Part shown: positions 37,554 through 49,009 of the stretch, piece by piece
Layout of the letters: every line of letters starts with the position of its first letter
Position numbering within the stretch: the stretch's first letter is position 1
The notes under the pieces: generated by a model
The model's database searches: none
What the model was told of the DNA's origin: nothing
The model's input: only the letters and a program-made list of their open reading frames with translations
Assembly: GCA_035610835.1 (NCBI GenBank)
Contig: CM069455.1
Span: forward strand, 22,114,264-22,178,263
Source of the DNA: Ophiura sarsii
Taxonomy: Eukaryota; Echinodermata; Ophiuroidea; Amphilepidida; Ophiuridae
Direction: 5' to 3'
Length of the DNA stretch: 64,000 nucleotides
Program-made: the position numbers and the translations under genes

Positions 37554-37882
37554 TATACTCATATGCGCGCGGCGCGGGTAAGCGAGACAGACTTTTTTAT
37601 CAGTATATAATTTTCATCCTCAAAGAAAATATTAATAAGTGTATTATATTTTCTAATATGTTTTTGTTATAAATCCCGGGTAACTATAAATCACTCTATT
37701 TAATCAAATTAATGAAAATATATAAATTCGAAAACTACAGCATGATTGGTTATTGGTATACAAATTCGATTTCCAGCTTGATGAGCAGCTATCAGCTCTA
37801 ATTAATAATTCGGTCACGCTCCACACCCCATTCATGTTCATTGTCAGTAGTGGCGTCATTTATTTGCCACTCATTATAACTA

Positions 37883-38938
37883 TGGTCACGCGTTATGAAC
37901 TCGCCTCCCAATAGGGTGGTGCCGTTACATTTTTTAGTTTCATGCTGTCATTTTCCTCAAATATTTTTAAAACCACAAAAGCTATCTCAACAAATTTGGT
38001 ATCATTTTAAAGCCCTAATAACAAGCTATCTGCCTGCAAAATGGCATTGGTATAGCTAATACAGAATGGGAGACACAGCTGTTTGATGTTTGGGGACCAG
38101 GGGTGGTGCTGGAAGGGGTGTGTCTGGAAGGGGTGCCGCCTGTACAAACTCAATGGGGATAATCCCATGTTTTGTTCTTTTTACAATAACTAGTCATCTC
38201 CTAATGTTACAAACACCATTCTGGTCCCATTTTAAAGGATAATTAGTAGTCTTTAAGTATGTGGTTCAACAGACTTGTCAACTATTTGTAACAACTAATT
38301 AATTATGGATAAGACCATGAACATCAGCTTACTTCCTATTCGCTACACAGTAAACATGAATAATCAGCCTCAATTTACCGGATTTATAAAAATGACTATA
38401 ACAGAAAAAGTGTTCAAGCTATGATAGCAAAAGTATACATTTTTGGAAAGCTTTTAACTAGAGGAATTCAGAAATGCAGTTTATATCAGGGAAGGGTTCA
38501 TCCTTAAACAAATATTTTTAAAAATTCTAAAAATATATAAAATAAAAATTGGAGATATTCACTAGCCGGTATAATTACCATACCGACGTAGTAACTTTGA
38601 CAATTATATATCATCTAATGGGTAATTTCATGAGGAATTCAAATATGTATAGTAAATAATGATAGGGGTAGGTATAAAAAAGATATGGATCTCGAATTAA
38701 AAATTAAAAACTCTGATATTTTTCCGAACATTTCCGATCATACCATTTTAGTTCATGGTCGTACTATAATTCCAATGGCATATTTGGTTTCCTCATGCAA
38801 TTTCCCTTCAGAAAATGTATACCTTTACTACCTCAGGGGGGTATACAAGCAAATATAAATGTGTAAAGTTAAAATCATGTCGTGAAAGCCAAAATCCGTG
38901 TGTAACGCGAAAGGAGGCGAGCTTATAACACATGACCC
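37883..38938. mobile_element. TA-flanked ~1.06-kb element with ~26-bp TIRs
   Basis: Left terminus TGGTCACGCGTTATGAACTC and right inverse GGGTCATGTGTTATAAGCTC both run on into GCCTCC. TA is present at both ends. No coding frame. Confidence 0.7.
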
Positions 38939-39090
38939 TATATCATGATGATGATGCAATATGCCCAGGCAATCAAGCGCTTGTTTGGATATTGCATGCA
39001 ATACATTTTATAGTCGTTTAGGATTACTTGGAGCATGACCTCGTTCGTCTTCACTTTTAGACAAATATGTTGACAGAGAAGATTTTAAAG

Positions 39091-39348
39091 TTAACATTTT
39101 CCACGCGGCAGGCGTCTGCAGACGACATTCCAAAAGTTCACAATTTGTTTCAAGAATATCAAAATTATCGAATTTCATTACCATATTTGGAAACACCATG
39201 GGAAATGCATTGAAATAAGTACAAACATGCCTGGTATTGGTTCAATAATCCTTGAGATTGACTTTGAAATTGTGAAAGGTTTCTGAAAAATCTGTTTTGT
39301 ATAATGGTAAACCGGGGGTAAAACTATAGCCGCGTGGAAAGTGTTATA
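39091..39348. mobile_element. TTAA-type MITE, family T1, copy 2
   Basis: Begins TTAACATTTTCCACGCGG and ends CCGCGTGGAAAGTGTTAT. It carries GCGTCTGCAGACGAC near the left end. The right TTAA has one change. Confidence 0.85.
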
Positions 39349-39639
39349 AACAAGGAGGACCTGGACCACCAGAGTGCAGCTAAAAGGTGATTTATGAATG
39401 TTTTAAAGTCTCTTAGCACTCGATTTTCGTTTTGGGGAAAGACTTCTTTCACATGAAATTCTCTTTTATTTTTAAGAACAACTAATAAAAATTATAAAAA
39501 GCCTCTTATAAAGCGCAACAATATTTGAAAAACATCCCAATGCGCTGAAACAGAGCATTATAAACTACAACATAAAGCAAACTGGCAACGAATAAGATGT
39601 TAAAATGTTAAAATGCAAGACTACATTAAAAGGTTCAAC

Positions 39640-40297
39640 AGGGCGTAACTAGTGGGGGGGGGGGGGGGGGCAGGGGGATTCCCCGCCAGAAGGCTTGCCC
39701 ACCTGATGCCCCCCCCCCCCCCCCCCCCCCCATGAAATGACAAAACTAATTATCATATTTACAAAAATAGTTGTGTCATCTGATCATGATCTGATCACAG
39801 GCTGCCCAACCACATTCCCCCGGTCCTAATTGAAGTTCACGCCACTTCCCGCCATAATATTACAGGGAGAGGTGTAAATAGGGTGCAAGGAAAGAAGGCT
39901 CGCCCCGGATGCTCGCCAAATGAAATGTTAAATTCTATATATATTTAACAAATAGTCTGTTACCCCCCTCCCCTTGATCACAGACCTGTCCCCCGCCTCA
40001 CGTCACCCAGAATTGAAGCCCCTTGTCTTTATATACTGAGCCAAAAAAGAAACAAAAAAATGAAACTTATAAAATTTTAACAGATCACCAAATAAAATTC
40101 TGTGCATGAAAATGTACCAAATTTGGATACAATATTACTGCCATTTCAGTAATACTGCAGTACTGCAGTAATATTGTATCCAAATTTGGTACATTTTCAT
40201 GCACAGAATTTTATTTGGTGATCTGTTAAAATTTTATACGGGTTTTTTGTTATAAGTTTCTTTTTTGGCTCAGTGTAGTATAGTTAGAACGCCACTG
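39640..40297. mobile_element. Possible hAT-like element with G and C homopolymers
   Basis: Left CAGGGCGTAACTAG and right TAGTTAGAACGCCACTG resemble the CAGTGGCGTAAC termini above. A G-run near 39654 and a C-run near 39710 could pair. The palindrome at 40034-40275 would be a later insertion in it. The boundaries are tentative. Confidence 0.4.
40034..40275. mobile_element. 242-bp near-perfect palindromic MITE
   Basis: TIRs ACTGAGCCAAAAAAGAAAC are flanked by TA on both sides. The inner arms, about 64 bases ending at the ATTACTG/CAGTAAT centre, appear identical by eye, so the copy is probably young. It would form a long hairpin if transcribed. Confidence 0.85.
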
Positions 40298-40660
40298 CCA
40301 CTGTGTCACTAGATCTATCATTGTCTATAGAGCGTTACTCTTGTGTATCCGAAAGGTCACACATTATTATACTGAACAGGTTATATCGATAGGAAATAAT
40401 ATTAGTTGTTTGTACACTCACGGATCGCACTTTTGAACTTGCCCAAGTTCAAACAACCTTTTCCTCGTTTATATAATATCACAATGCATAATTTATGAAT
40501 GAGCCGTATTCACGAATACAGTGCGTGTATTCCGAGCTCGAGTGAATGATCTGGATGCAATGAATGCGTGCTGCCCATGCTCGTACGATTGTATTTAAAT
40601 TTAAAGCGGTCTGTATCCAGGTCATTCGTAATGATACAGCTCGATAGTTGACTTGACTGA

Positions 40661-40666
40661 TATATA
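40661..40666 (+). promoter_or_regulatory. Possible TATA box of the NHL gene
   Basis: TATATA lies about 95 bases before the start codon, in a 5' region with no other features. Confidence 0.35.
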
Positions 40667-40718
40667 GGATAGGAGGCTCCTGAAAATCATTGATAATATT
40701 TTGGCATACTGAAGGACT

Positions 40719-40752
40719 ACCACCACCACCACCACCACCACCACCACCACCA
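40719..40752 (+). repeat. (CCA)n microsatellite in the 5' leader
   Basis: About eleven CCA units end eight bases before the ATG at 40760. Confidence 0.9.
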
Positions 40753-40759
40753 GAACACC

Positions 40760-41893
40760 ATGGCCTCTCGAATCATTATAAAGGGTTCAAAAGCTGGAGA
40801 GATTTTTCTCACACGTCCGCAATGCAGTCAGCCACTCATCAGCAGCATTGCAAGGACTTTTGCCACAGATAATGTTCTCCTGCGACGTCCGCAATCCCAC
40901 CATCCAAACATTGTTGGAACAGAAGCTTCAGTTGCCAGACAATCTCAAGAAAAATTTGCATTACCACCGTCATCGTCGTCCTCTTCCAGAGTTCATTTTT
41001 CTCGTGTGGCTTATGACACTGTTGTCGAAGATGTGAGCCAACCTGGCCCTGAAAACGAGAATGGTGAATCAATAATTGCAGAGATTCGTTGGACGTTATT
41101 GAAGGAAGAGACATTCGAATTGGACACCACAGACAACATCATATTGTTTGCAGACAATGCCATGATTATATCTAAGACAAAAGATATCCAAGAAGTCGAG
41201 ATCTTCTATCGCTGTAACGGCCTCCATTCGTCGCTGCCATCGATGCCCTCAAGTATACGTGGTGCCGCTCGCTTGCCAGACGGCGGACTTGTTTTGTGTG
41301 GCAGAAAAGAGCTGGTGTTTTATGATGTCAATTTGGACTTGGTTTCTTCCAGCAAGTTGTCTTCAGGTTGTCCAAATACGATGGCAGTGGATAAGAAGGG
41401 ATCTATCATACTTGGAATGATGGACACAAAAACCATCGCCATTTATAACTCGGATGGCACCTTCCAAAGACTCTTCCACACCGATTCCAGTCCTCTTTCT
41501 CTCGCTGTCACATCGGAAGGACAATTAGTGATATCGTTTGTTGATGGGACGCTTCAGATTGTGAAGTATAACCAGACAGACTCTTCCCGTGATGCTATCA
41601 ACACGCGGTCCATCAGCTCTCCTCCATCAATTCACCAATGGCAACCTACTAGCGTATGTTGCAGCGATAATGGAGACATCTTCGTGGTTGATTGGAACCA
41701 GGGGTCCATGTATAGATACACTTCATATGGTGAATTGTTGGAATGTGTTGGTAAAGGGTTGCGAGATCCGCAGGACATCGCTGTGTCATCAAATGGAGAC
41801 GAGTTATACGTGCTGGAGTCAGGGTTATCGGCATTGTCTATCGCAAGACCTTCAAAAGGTCCATGTGTCAAGACATTTGGACTTGACAAGTAG
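40760..41893 (+). CDS. Single-exon NHL/beta-propeller protein (377 aa)
   Basis: The start ATG is in a good Kozak context (AACACCATGG). Residues 1-110 are low complexity with a serine run near 70-76 and have no recognised domain. From about residue 115, and clearly 165-366, there are five or six ~40-residue blades of NHL type, each with a turn such as PDGGLVL, KKGSIILG, SEGQLVIS, DNGDIFVVD or SNGDELYVL followed by a short strand. This is how the C-terminal propeller of TRIM2/3/71-like proteins reads, but no RING, B-box or filamin domain precedes it. NHL propellers bind RNA or protein. The function here is unknown. It has no introns, and no poly(A) tail or flanking duplication proves a retrocopy. 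Confidence 0.8.
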   Translation: MASRIIIKGSKAGEIFLTRPQCSQPLISSIARTFATDNVLLRRPQSHHPNIVGTEASVARQSQEKFALPPSSSSSSRVHFSRVAYDTVVEDVSQPGPENENGESIIAEIRWTLLKEETFELDTTDNIILFADNAMIISKTKDIQEVEIFYRCNGLHSSLPSMPSSIRGAARLPDGGLVLCGRKELVFYDVNLDLVSSSKLSSGCPNTMAVDKKGSIILGMMDTKTIAIYNSDGTFQRLFHTDSSPLSLAVTSEGQLVISFVDGTLQIVKYNQTDSSRDAINTRSISSPPSIHQWQPTSVCCSDNGDIFVVDWNQGSMYRYTSYGELLECVGKGLRDPQDIAVSSNGDELYVLESGLSALSIARPSKGPCVKTFGLDK

Positions 41894-41927
41894 ATAAGAA
41901 GTTATATTGAACCCGGTCTTGTTCAAT

Positions 41928-42300
41928 GCAAGACCTTCAAAAGAGTCATGTGTCAAGAACTTCGGCAAGATAAGTACACATAACAGGAAGCTAGAGATCG
42001 TAACACTTCAAAGGGACCTTGTGTGAAGACGTTTAGACTGGATAGGGAAGTTTGGAGAATCAAATTGAAATGTAATACCTCAGTGAGGTCCACACTCCAC
42101 AGCGGTCAATACTTTTCGACTACAATGTAGTAATATAAAGTAGCCGGAACAGCGTTATCTATGCAGGCTTCGAAAGGTCCATGGAATGGTCAGTGTGTTT
42201 TTACTCACCCTGTAGAACGGATGTAGACATATTGGAATCGATTTTGGGCGTTTAAATGTTGAATATATCATCACCAACTGTCACCAGACCTTCAAAAAGG
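41928..42300 (+). repeat. Decayed copies of the NHL gene's last codons
   Basis: The final coding block RPSKGPCVKTFGLDK (41843-41890) recurs after the stop. At 41928-41975 it reads ARPSKESCVKNFG, and at about 42004-42047 SKGPCVKTFRLD. Shorter echoes are at about 42150-42182 and 42280-42300. Successive copies are progressively worn. Confidence 0.75.
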
Positions 42301-42862
42301 GCTTTTTGTTCTGACTAATGTTTTAATACGGACCATGGTGTTTACATAACTGTATCAAATCCTGACAAGGACTATTAAGAGAAATGGTTATCATAAAATA
42401 CTCCATTTAGTAGATGACCGCAACAGCTTCAAAGAAAGGGATAGATCTTGTTACTATTATGCTTATTTATTATTATTATTATTATTATATTCGGTATTGT
42501 AAGACCGTTTAATATTATCATGGTTATTAGTTCTGTACAATTAGGCCTATATCATAATCCTTTTGTCAAGTTGTATAACAAAATAATAGTCATTTTGTTC
42601 TGTACAATTATATTATTACAATACTTTTGTTTCGTATGAATTACAATTTTACAAAACTAAACAGCTCAGTCATATCGTATAATATGTAGTGGATCACGTG
42701 AATGCTAAATTGGTTTTCCAGAGCTTCATCATTGGTTTCTGTAGCCATTTTTTATTATCATAGATCTTGATTATCTATGCTTTTAATTATTGACTTTATA
42801 AAAGAGCATTAAATACCCTGCAAAAACATAAATCAATAGCAGATTGGTTTTTAGACAGTATA

Positions 42863-43925
42863 TAGGGTGTCTCAGAATGATCTATACCGGGTTTCAAAAT
42901 AAACTGCTCACACAAAGTTAGGAAACTTTTTTTAATCAAGTATATTTTTATTATTTATTACCCTCTTGTATTATGTTGCATATCAATGGAAAGCTGAAGT
43001 GTTCTTCTTTAAAATGATACCAAATGTGCAATGATGACATGTTGCTGGACTTGGCCACATGAATGAGAATGAGGCAAAGTCACAAATCAAATGTGCCAAA
43101 ATTACCGTTATCTGTGCTAAACAGTCAATAGGTAATGGCACGGGCTCTCTCCAAATCTGTTAAACGCGGCATATTGAAACTGCAAAACGTTTACCGTGTC
43201 TCAGAAAATTGTACAAGTTGTAGGCCTAAACCTTTCATCACTTACCTTCATGACCTTCCACCTGGAGTCATTGTTAACCCAGTCTTGCAAATACCCAAAT
43301 AATGGTTTCTAAAGAGATGAGGGTTGGGGGTGTGTGTTGTGCTCACTGGTGCTAATCTTTGTGTAAACCATTCATGGTTCTCAAGCATGACCGGTTTGAT
43401 TATTGATCATTACCTATTGACTATTTAGCACAGATAACGGTAATTTTGGCACATTTGATTTGTGACTTTGCCTCATTCTCATTCATATGGTCAAGTTCAG
43501 CAACATGTAATCATTGCAAATGTGGTATCATTTTAAAGAGGAACACTTCAGCTTTCCATTGATATATAACAGATACAAAGAGGCTAATAAATAATAAAAA
43601 TATACTTGATTCAAAAAAGTTTCCCAACTTTTTGTGAGCAGTTTATATAAAATATATAAAACAAATAGTGTTTCGAATTTTAACACTTGCGATATGATGG
43701 TGAAAATGTTTCCTACTTATTCTGTTTATTTCATTGAGATATCTCTTTTTGTTCCGCTGTGTCAAGACATAATCGAAAATCGATGAAAAACGTATTTTCA
43801 TATTTTGGCACTACCAGCATTTCAAACAATGAACCCACACCTCATAAGTTATATTCAAAACTCCCGCGAAAGAAAGGAAGGGTAAAACCACTCAAGCAAA
43901 ACAAATCCTGCCCTAATCAATCAAA
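42863..43925. mobile_element. Mariner-like MITE M1, split by an inserted element
   Basis: The left end TAGGGTGTCTCAGAATGATC (42863) resembles mariner termini. The sequence after 43645 matches the copy at 54460-55193 (GAGATATCTCTTTTTGTTC, ACATAATCGAAAATCGATGA, TTCAAAACTCCCGC). The right end was not found. Confidence 0.6.
42902..43643. mobile_element. 742-bp element with ~235-bp inverted arms, inserted in M1
   Basis: Ends AACTGCTCACACAAAGTT and the inverse AACTTTTTGTGAGCAGTT are flanked by TA. The arms include TTTTATTATTTATTA and ACCGTTATCTGTGCTAAAC with their complements. The core is ~270 bp. It is related to 56762-58091. Confidence 0.8.
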
Positions 43926-44197
43926 GCTTTGTTTTCTATGCACACAACAATCGATTGTTATCAGAAAGCTAATTAAAATAGGAAGAGGGAGCAATAATAA
44001 TGCTAATAACATTTCAGAAATAATTTAATGTGTAAAGGGTTAGTGACTTTATAGATTTTCATAATGGATAATTTCAACTACAAGAAAGTCTCTTCTTTGC
44101 TTTAGCTGGTCTTTATTTGAAATAAAAATTGTAAACTATTTTTTACAAGCATGACTAGCCAACCACATCCATGACATCAATAACTTCCTTGCATCGG

Positions 44198-44525
44198 TGA
44201 AAAGTACCACTTTTCGGAAAACATAATATTAGTGATGTGACTGTTTTAGGAAAAGTAAACATGAAAGGGGAAACTTTGTGTGGGTAGCCAGGCGTTTCTC
44301 TTATCATATTGAGGGTTAAAACTCTTTTGAAACGCCTACAATTGTGTGTGGAGCCTTTATGTAAACTAACTCGTATAGAACCTTGAAAAGTGCCACTTTT
44401 TCAGTAAAACATAATTTTAGGGAAAAGTAAGCATAATATTGAAAAGGGGAAATTTGCCATGGATATAGCCAAGCGTTTTTCCTTTTCATAAGTGTTTCAA
44501 TCTCTGAAAACGTACAATTGTGGAG
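44198..44525. repeat. Imperfect tandem duplication, ~180-bp unit
   Basis: Two units share GAAAAGTRCCACTTTT, AAAACATAAT, GGGGAAA, TAGCCARGCGTTT and ACAATTGTG. Confidence 0.7.
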
Positions 44526-45519
44526 TTATGCAACAAACGTATCTAATTTTAGGGGGACTTACTTTTTTTGAACCCTTTAGTTATTTGTGTTTAGCGTTTA
44601 AATTGTGAACATTTAAACACAAATCATTGTGTTGTTGAGGATCTAAACTGACAGCTTGAAAACTGATTTAACAACTTAAAGTCATTCTGCTTAGGGGGGA
44701 TCCGGCAGGCGCCACGTGACTTGATTAAGTATGATAGGCCTACCGTGTTTAATAGAAACCAAATGTTGCAAAACATAGAAGCTTTCGAATCAGAATTCAT
44801 GCAGACTAACGCATAGTCATCACGGACGAGACAACAATCGATATCGGTAACAAAACTTAGTTCAAACGAACCCGTATACATCATGTACATGGTTAGGCCA
44901 CCGCACGGTATAGCCCTGTGTATAGCCCCCCCCCCCCCCCCCCCCCCCCACACCGGAAATTCGTCAAGCACAACCCCCTCCCGGCAAACCCACCAGTTTC
45001 CTAACTTGCGGTATATTAACAAAAAATAGTCTGTTATGCCCTCTGGTCACATGCCTGTCCCTCTCATGCCCCTCCCCTAATTAAAGACATGAGTAAATGT
45101 TACTGATATGAATTGAAGATTATTTTTTAACTGAAGCTAAAGCAAGCCCCAAGCAAACATGCTACCTAAAGGTATACTTTGTCCATTGACCCTAAAGGGT
45201 CAATGACATCTCAGATCTGAACACTATAAAAAATGAAGTTGTATATGGGTACGGCGGTATAAAATTGTATGTTATGATTTATAATCGATTTAATGGACAA
45301 TAAAATATTGTAGATACTTTTTTACTACTGAAAAACAACCATATAAACGAGAAATAATTGTACATAATAAAAGAATTTATAGATAAAAAAGTATAAAATT
45401 GTAAAAATGAATACTGTGTTAGAGATTCACAATATGGTGATAGGGGAGTCATCATACTAAAGGAGCCTGGATCAGGTCGTAATATGTTGATTATTTTGTT
45501 AGAAATATCACGCCAAACC

Positions 45520-48142
45520 ATGTAAAAAGCAAGGCTCGCTACATTTAGATCACATTATCTGTAATAGTGTTAACAAAATCACCCAATCAGGTACGATCGG
45601 TGTTGGTATCAGTGATCATCAGTTTCTCATATATTGTACCAGAAAGGTCACGAAAGGGAAGCCTGAAAAAAGGCACAATGAAGTCAAGATTCGCTCCCTT
45701 AAAAATTACTGTAAGGATGACCTTCTGACTGCACTGACCGCAGCTGACTGGTCCCATATATATTGTAGCGATGTAGATGCTGCTTGGAAGGTTTTAAAAA
45801 CAAACGTGATCACTATTATGGACAAACTGGCCCCTATCAAAATTGTTCGTTTAAAATCTAGAACTGAACCATGGATGAGCAAGGAAATTTTAGACAGCAT
45901 CCAGATGAGAGATGAGGTATTATATCAGTTTAAAAAAGATAACACACCTGAGCTTTACACTACATTCTGTAAACTAAGAAATGAAATCCAAAGGAACATT
46001 AAAAAGGCTAAAGCAACATATTTTTCCAACAAAATCGAGGAGAACAAAAACAATCCAAAAGCCCTGTGGAAACAGTTTAAATCTCTTGGCTACTCTAATA
46101 AGTGCAAGGACCATTCTCAGATAGTACTCACAATTAATGGTCGAAAGTGTTTCAATACCAGGAAGGTGGCCACTCATTTTAATGATTTTTATACCAATAT
46201 TGCTGGCAACCTAGAGCGCAATCTTCCGCCATCTCAGGGACTTTTTACAACCAATTCCGATGTTTTTAAAAATTACTACCAAAGTAAAGGTGCTAAATCA
46301 AACAAATTCCACCTTTCTCCCATCACACCTGATTTTGTGTTCAAAGAGCTTTGTGCTTTGAACCCTACAAAAAGCACTGGTCTTGATGGTATCCCAGCCA
46401 GATTTTTAAGGGATGGTGCAATAGTTCTGAAGGATCATTTGACTCATATCATTAATATGTCTATTCATTATAGCTATGTTCCAACAGATTTTAAGTTTGC
46501 CCGTGTAAAACCATTGTATAAGAAAAATGACCGTTCTGAAGCTGGTAACTATAGACCTGTGAGTATTCTGAGTGTTGCATCCAAGATCCTTGAAAGGGCT
46601 GTCTACACCCAACTTGTAAAATACTTAGAAGACAATAAGCTTTTATATGCATTTCAGTCCGGCTTTAGAGGATCCTTTTCAACAGATACATGTTTAACTC
46701 ATCTCACCGACTATGTACATAATCAAACATCTTCTGGAAATTTTACTGGTATGATTTTAATTGACCTGCAAAAGGCTTTCGACACTGTTGACCATGTCAT
46801 TCTCCTAGAAAAATTGGAAGCCCTTGGTGTGTCCTCTGTTGATTGGTTCCGATCTTATTTGGGAGGCAGAACACAAATTGTCAATGTTAACCAGGTTGAC
46901 TCTCCCCCTAATAACATTTCTTGTGGTGTCCCACAAGGCAGCATCCTTGGACCACTTTTATTTCTATGTTATGTGAATGACATGCCCATCAGTGTTGACT
47001 GTAAATTACTTTTATATGCTGATGACAGTGCCCTGATGTTCTCCGGCAAAGATCCTACCATTATTGCAAATAAACTTAGTCGAGAGCTTGAGTCTTGTCA
47101 ACAATGGATGACTGATAATAAGCTTTCGTTACATCTGGGTAAAACCGAGGCCATCCTTTTTGGCACCAAAAGGAAACTCAAATGTGCCAATGAATTTTTG
47201 GTCACCTGCAATGGAAATACCATAACATGTTCCTCTTCGGTCAAATACCTAGGTGTAACACTCGACAGTTGTCTTTCCGGTGACTCCATTGCTTCAAACA
47301 TAGTTAAAAAAGCCAATGGGAGACTTAAATTCTTGTATCGACATCAGGACTGTTTGAATATGAAAGCCCGCAAGACACTGTCCTCAGCTTTAATTATGTG
47401 TTATTTTGATTATGCCTGCTCTTCTTGGTACTCTGGACTTTCTCAAAAATTCAAAAAACAATTACAGGTTATCCAGAACAAAACTGTCCGTTTTATCTTA
47501 GGTGTTGGCCCACGCACTCACATTGGGCAAGATGAGCTTAATAAAGTCAGAATGCTCAACATCCAGGACAGAGTTGCCCAATTAAAACTTAACCATGTTT
47601 TTAAAATTTTTAACAATACGTCACCTGAGTATTTTAAGTCAAATTTTACACGAGTATCTTCATTTCATAATTACAGTACCAGGGGTAGCCCATTCAACTT
47701 TATTGTTCCTCACTCCAAAACCCATTCCAGTTTCACCTTTTGCAACACGGCCATCCATCACTGGAATTCTCTTCCAAACAACATCAAAGCCACTTCAAAT
47801 TCAAATACATTTAAACAATTAGTCAGGAAGCATCTTGCTAGCCACTCTCACATTTGATTGTTTATTGTTTCCATTAGTCATTGTACTTTTTGTTTTCTTC
47901 CCTATTTCCCTTCAGTCTCTATTTTTATGTTGAGGACCCCAATGGAAATAAGCTATATATTTCTATGGCTTTCTTGGGCTATCCTTGGTACTCTTGTCCC
48001 ATAATGTTATTTGTATGTCCTTATTGATGTTTCAAAAGTGCAATATTTTGTATGTCATTTTCTTTGTGTATCTTATGCTGTATTATAATGTATATATGTG
48101 CAATGTATGTTTGAGTACCAAATAAATTCAATCAATCAATCA
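45520..48142 (+). mobile_element. 5'-truncated CR1/L2-type LINE
   Basis: Similarity starts around 45530 inside the end of the endonuclease domain (LDHIICNS...VGISDHQF). It covers the full RT and ends in a 3' UTR closing with AATAAATTC and a (AATC)n tail at 48126-48142. Repetitive short 3' tails and the absence of poly(A) fit CR1/L2-type elements. Confidence 0.85.
45806..47857 (+). CDS. LINE reverse transcriptase ORF2 (5' incomplete)
   Basis: This is the target-primed reverse transcriptase that copies the element's RNA. The frame is open from 45503 without an ATG until 45806, so the true start is lost with the truncated 5' end. Motifs are in order: FQSGFRGSFSTDT (about 281), IDLQKAFDTVDH (about 318), GVPQGSILGPLLF (about 374), YADD catalytic box (residue 404), KYLGVTLD (about 487), then the C-terminal IHHWNSLPNNIKA and FKQLVRKHL. 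There is no internal stop over 683 codons, implying a young copy. It is orphaned by 5' truncation and probably not mobile by itself. Confidence 0.9.
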   Translation: MITIMDKLAPIKIVRLKSRTEPWMSKEILDSIQMRDEVLYQFKKDNTPELYTTFCKLRNEIQRNIKKAKATYFSNKIEENKNNPKALWKQFKSLGYSNKCKDHSQIVLTINGRKCFNTRKVATHFNDFYTNIAGNLERNLPPSQGLFTTNSDVFKNYYQSKGAKSNKFHLSPITPDFVFKELCALNPTKSTGLDGIPARFLRDGAIVLKDHLTHIINMSIHYSYVPTDFKFARVKPLYKKNDRSEAGNYRPVSILSVASKILERAVYTQLVKYLEDNKLLYAFQSGFRGSFSTDTCLTHLTDYVHNQTSSGNFTGMILIDLQKAFDTVDHVILLEKLEALGVSSVDWFRSYLGGRTQIVNVNQVDSPPNNISCGVPQGSILGPLLFLCYVNDMPISVDCKLLLYADDSALMFSGKDPTIIANKLSRELESCQQWMTDNKLSLHLGKTEAILFGTKRKLKCANEFLVTCNGNTITCSSSVKYLGVTLDSCLSGDSIASNIVKKANGRLKFLYRHQDCLNMKARKTLSSALIMCYFDYACSSWYSGLSQKFKKQLQVIQNKTVRFILGVGPRTHIGQDELNKVRMLNIQDRVAQLKLNHVFKIFNNTSPEYFKSNFTRVSSFHNYSTRGSPFNFIVPHSKTHSSFTFCNTAIHHWNSLPNNIKATSNSNTFKQLVRKHLASHSHI

Positions 48143-48196
48143 GTGTCACATATAGGAGTTGGTCATACAATTCTCTAGCGTTTGGAGGGGTACACA

Positions 48197-48225
48197 TACA
48201 GGGTGTCCCAGAATTAACACCGCGT
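48197..48225. mobile_element. Single mariner-like terminus
   Basis: TACAGGGTGTCCCAGAATTA resembles the M1/M2 termini. No matching opposite end was found. Confidence 0.4.
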
Positions 48226-48759
48226 TGATTAAAATCCACCCACAACAGTGAATAGTCCATTACACTTTAAGTGTGACATAGGGACTCTACATGTTTACGT
48301 TGCACTAGCGTGTCTCCCGGGGGTCAGAGTTGAAACTACCAGCTAATAAAAAGGGGGAAGGAGGAGACAAAGAGAAGAAAAGGAGAAGAGGAAGATTTTG
48401 TTTACAGTGGGAGGGTGGTTTGGGCGAAGGGCAAGGCCCCAATATTAAAACATTAATATTCGAGTCATTGGTGTTAGTTATCTAGATCGATTTTTTGCGC
48501 CGTTGGGGAACCAATCTTTCTGATTGGTTCGACACTACTAAGAGTGTAGGAATAAGGTTTCTAAGATGAATTGTTTAAAGAATGAAACAAGAATGACACA
48601 TCTTTAGCATATATATATCACAAATTTTAATAACACTATAATATTCAACATTATTTACAACAAAACTTATGACAGAGAATTGTAAAAATATATGTTTCAA
48701 GTATAAAACATTTTCATAAAAAAACACGTATATATACGAATCAGATTGTTGGAACACCT

Positions 48760-49009
48760 TTAACACTTTCCATGCGGCAGGTGTCTGCAGACGACATTCC
48801 AAACTTTCACAAAATGTTTTACAAATGTCACAATTATCAATTTTTATCATCATATGTGGAATCACTATGAGAAACGCATTGAAATAAGTACAAACATGCC
48901 TAGTATTGGTTCAGTATCCTTGAGTAAGTTGAGTCATGAAAGTTGAAAAAGGTTTCTGAAAAGTATGTTTTGTATAAGATAAGGCCAATAGCGGCATGGA
49001 AAGTGTTAA
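48760..49009. mobile_element. TTAA-flanked MITE, family T1, copy 3
   Basis: TTAACACTTTCCATGCGG at the left and GGCATGGAAAGTGTTAA at the right. The GTCTGCAGAC core is present. Confidence 0.88.
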
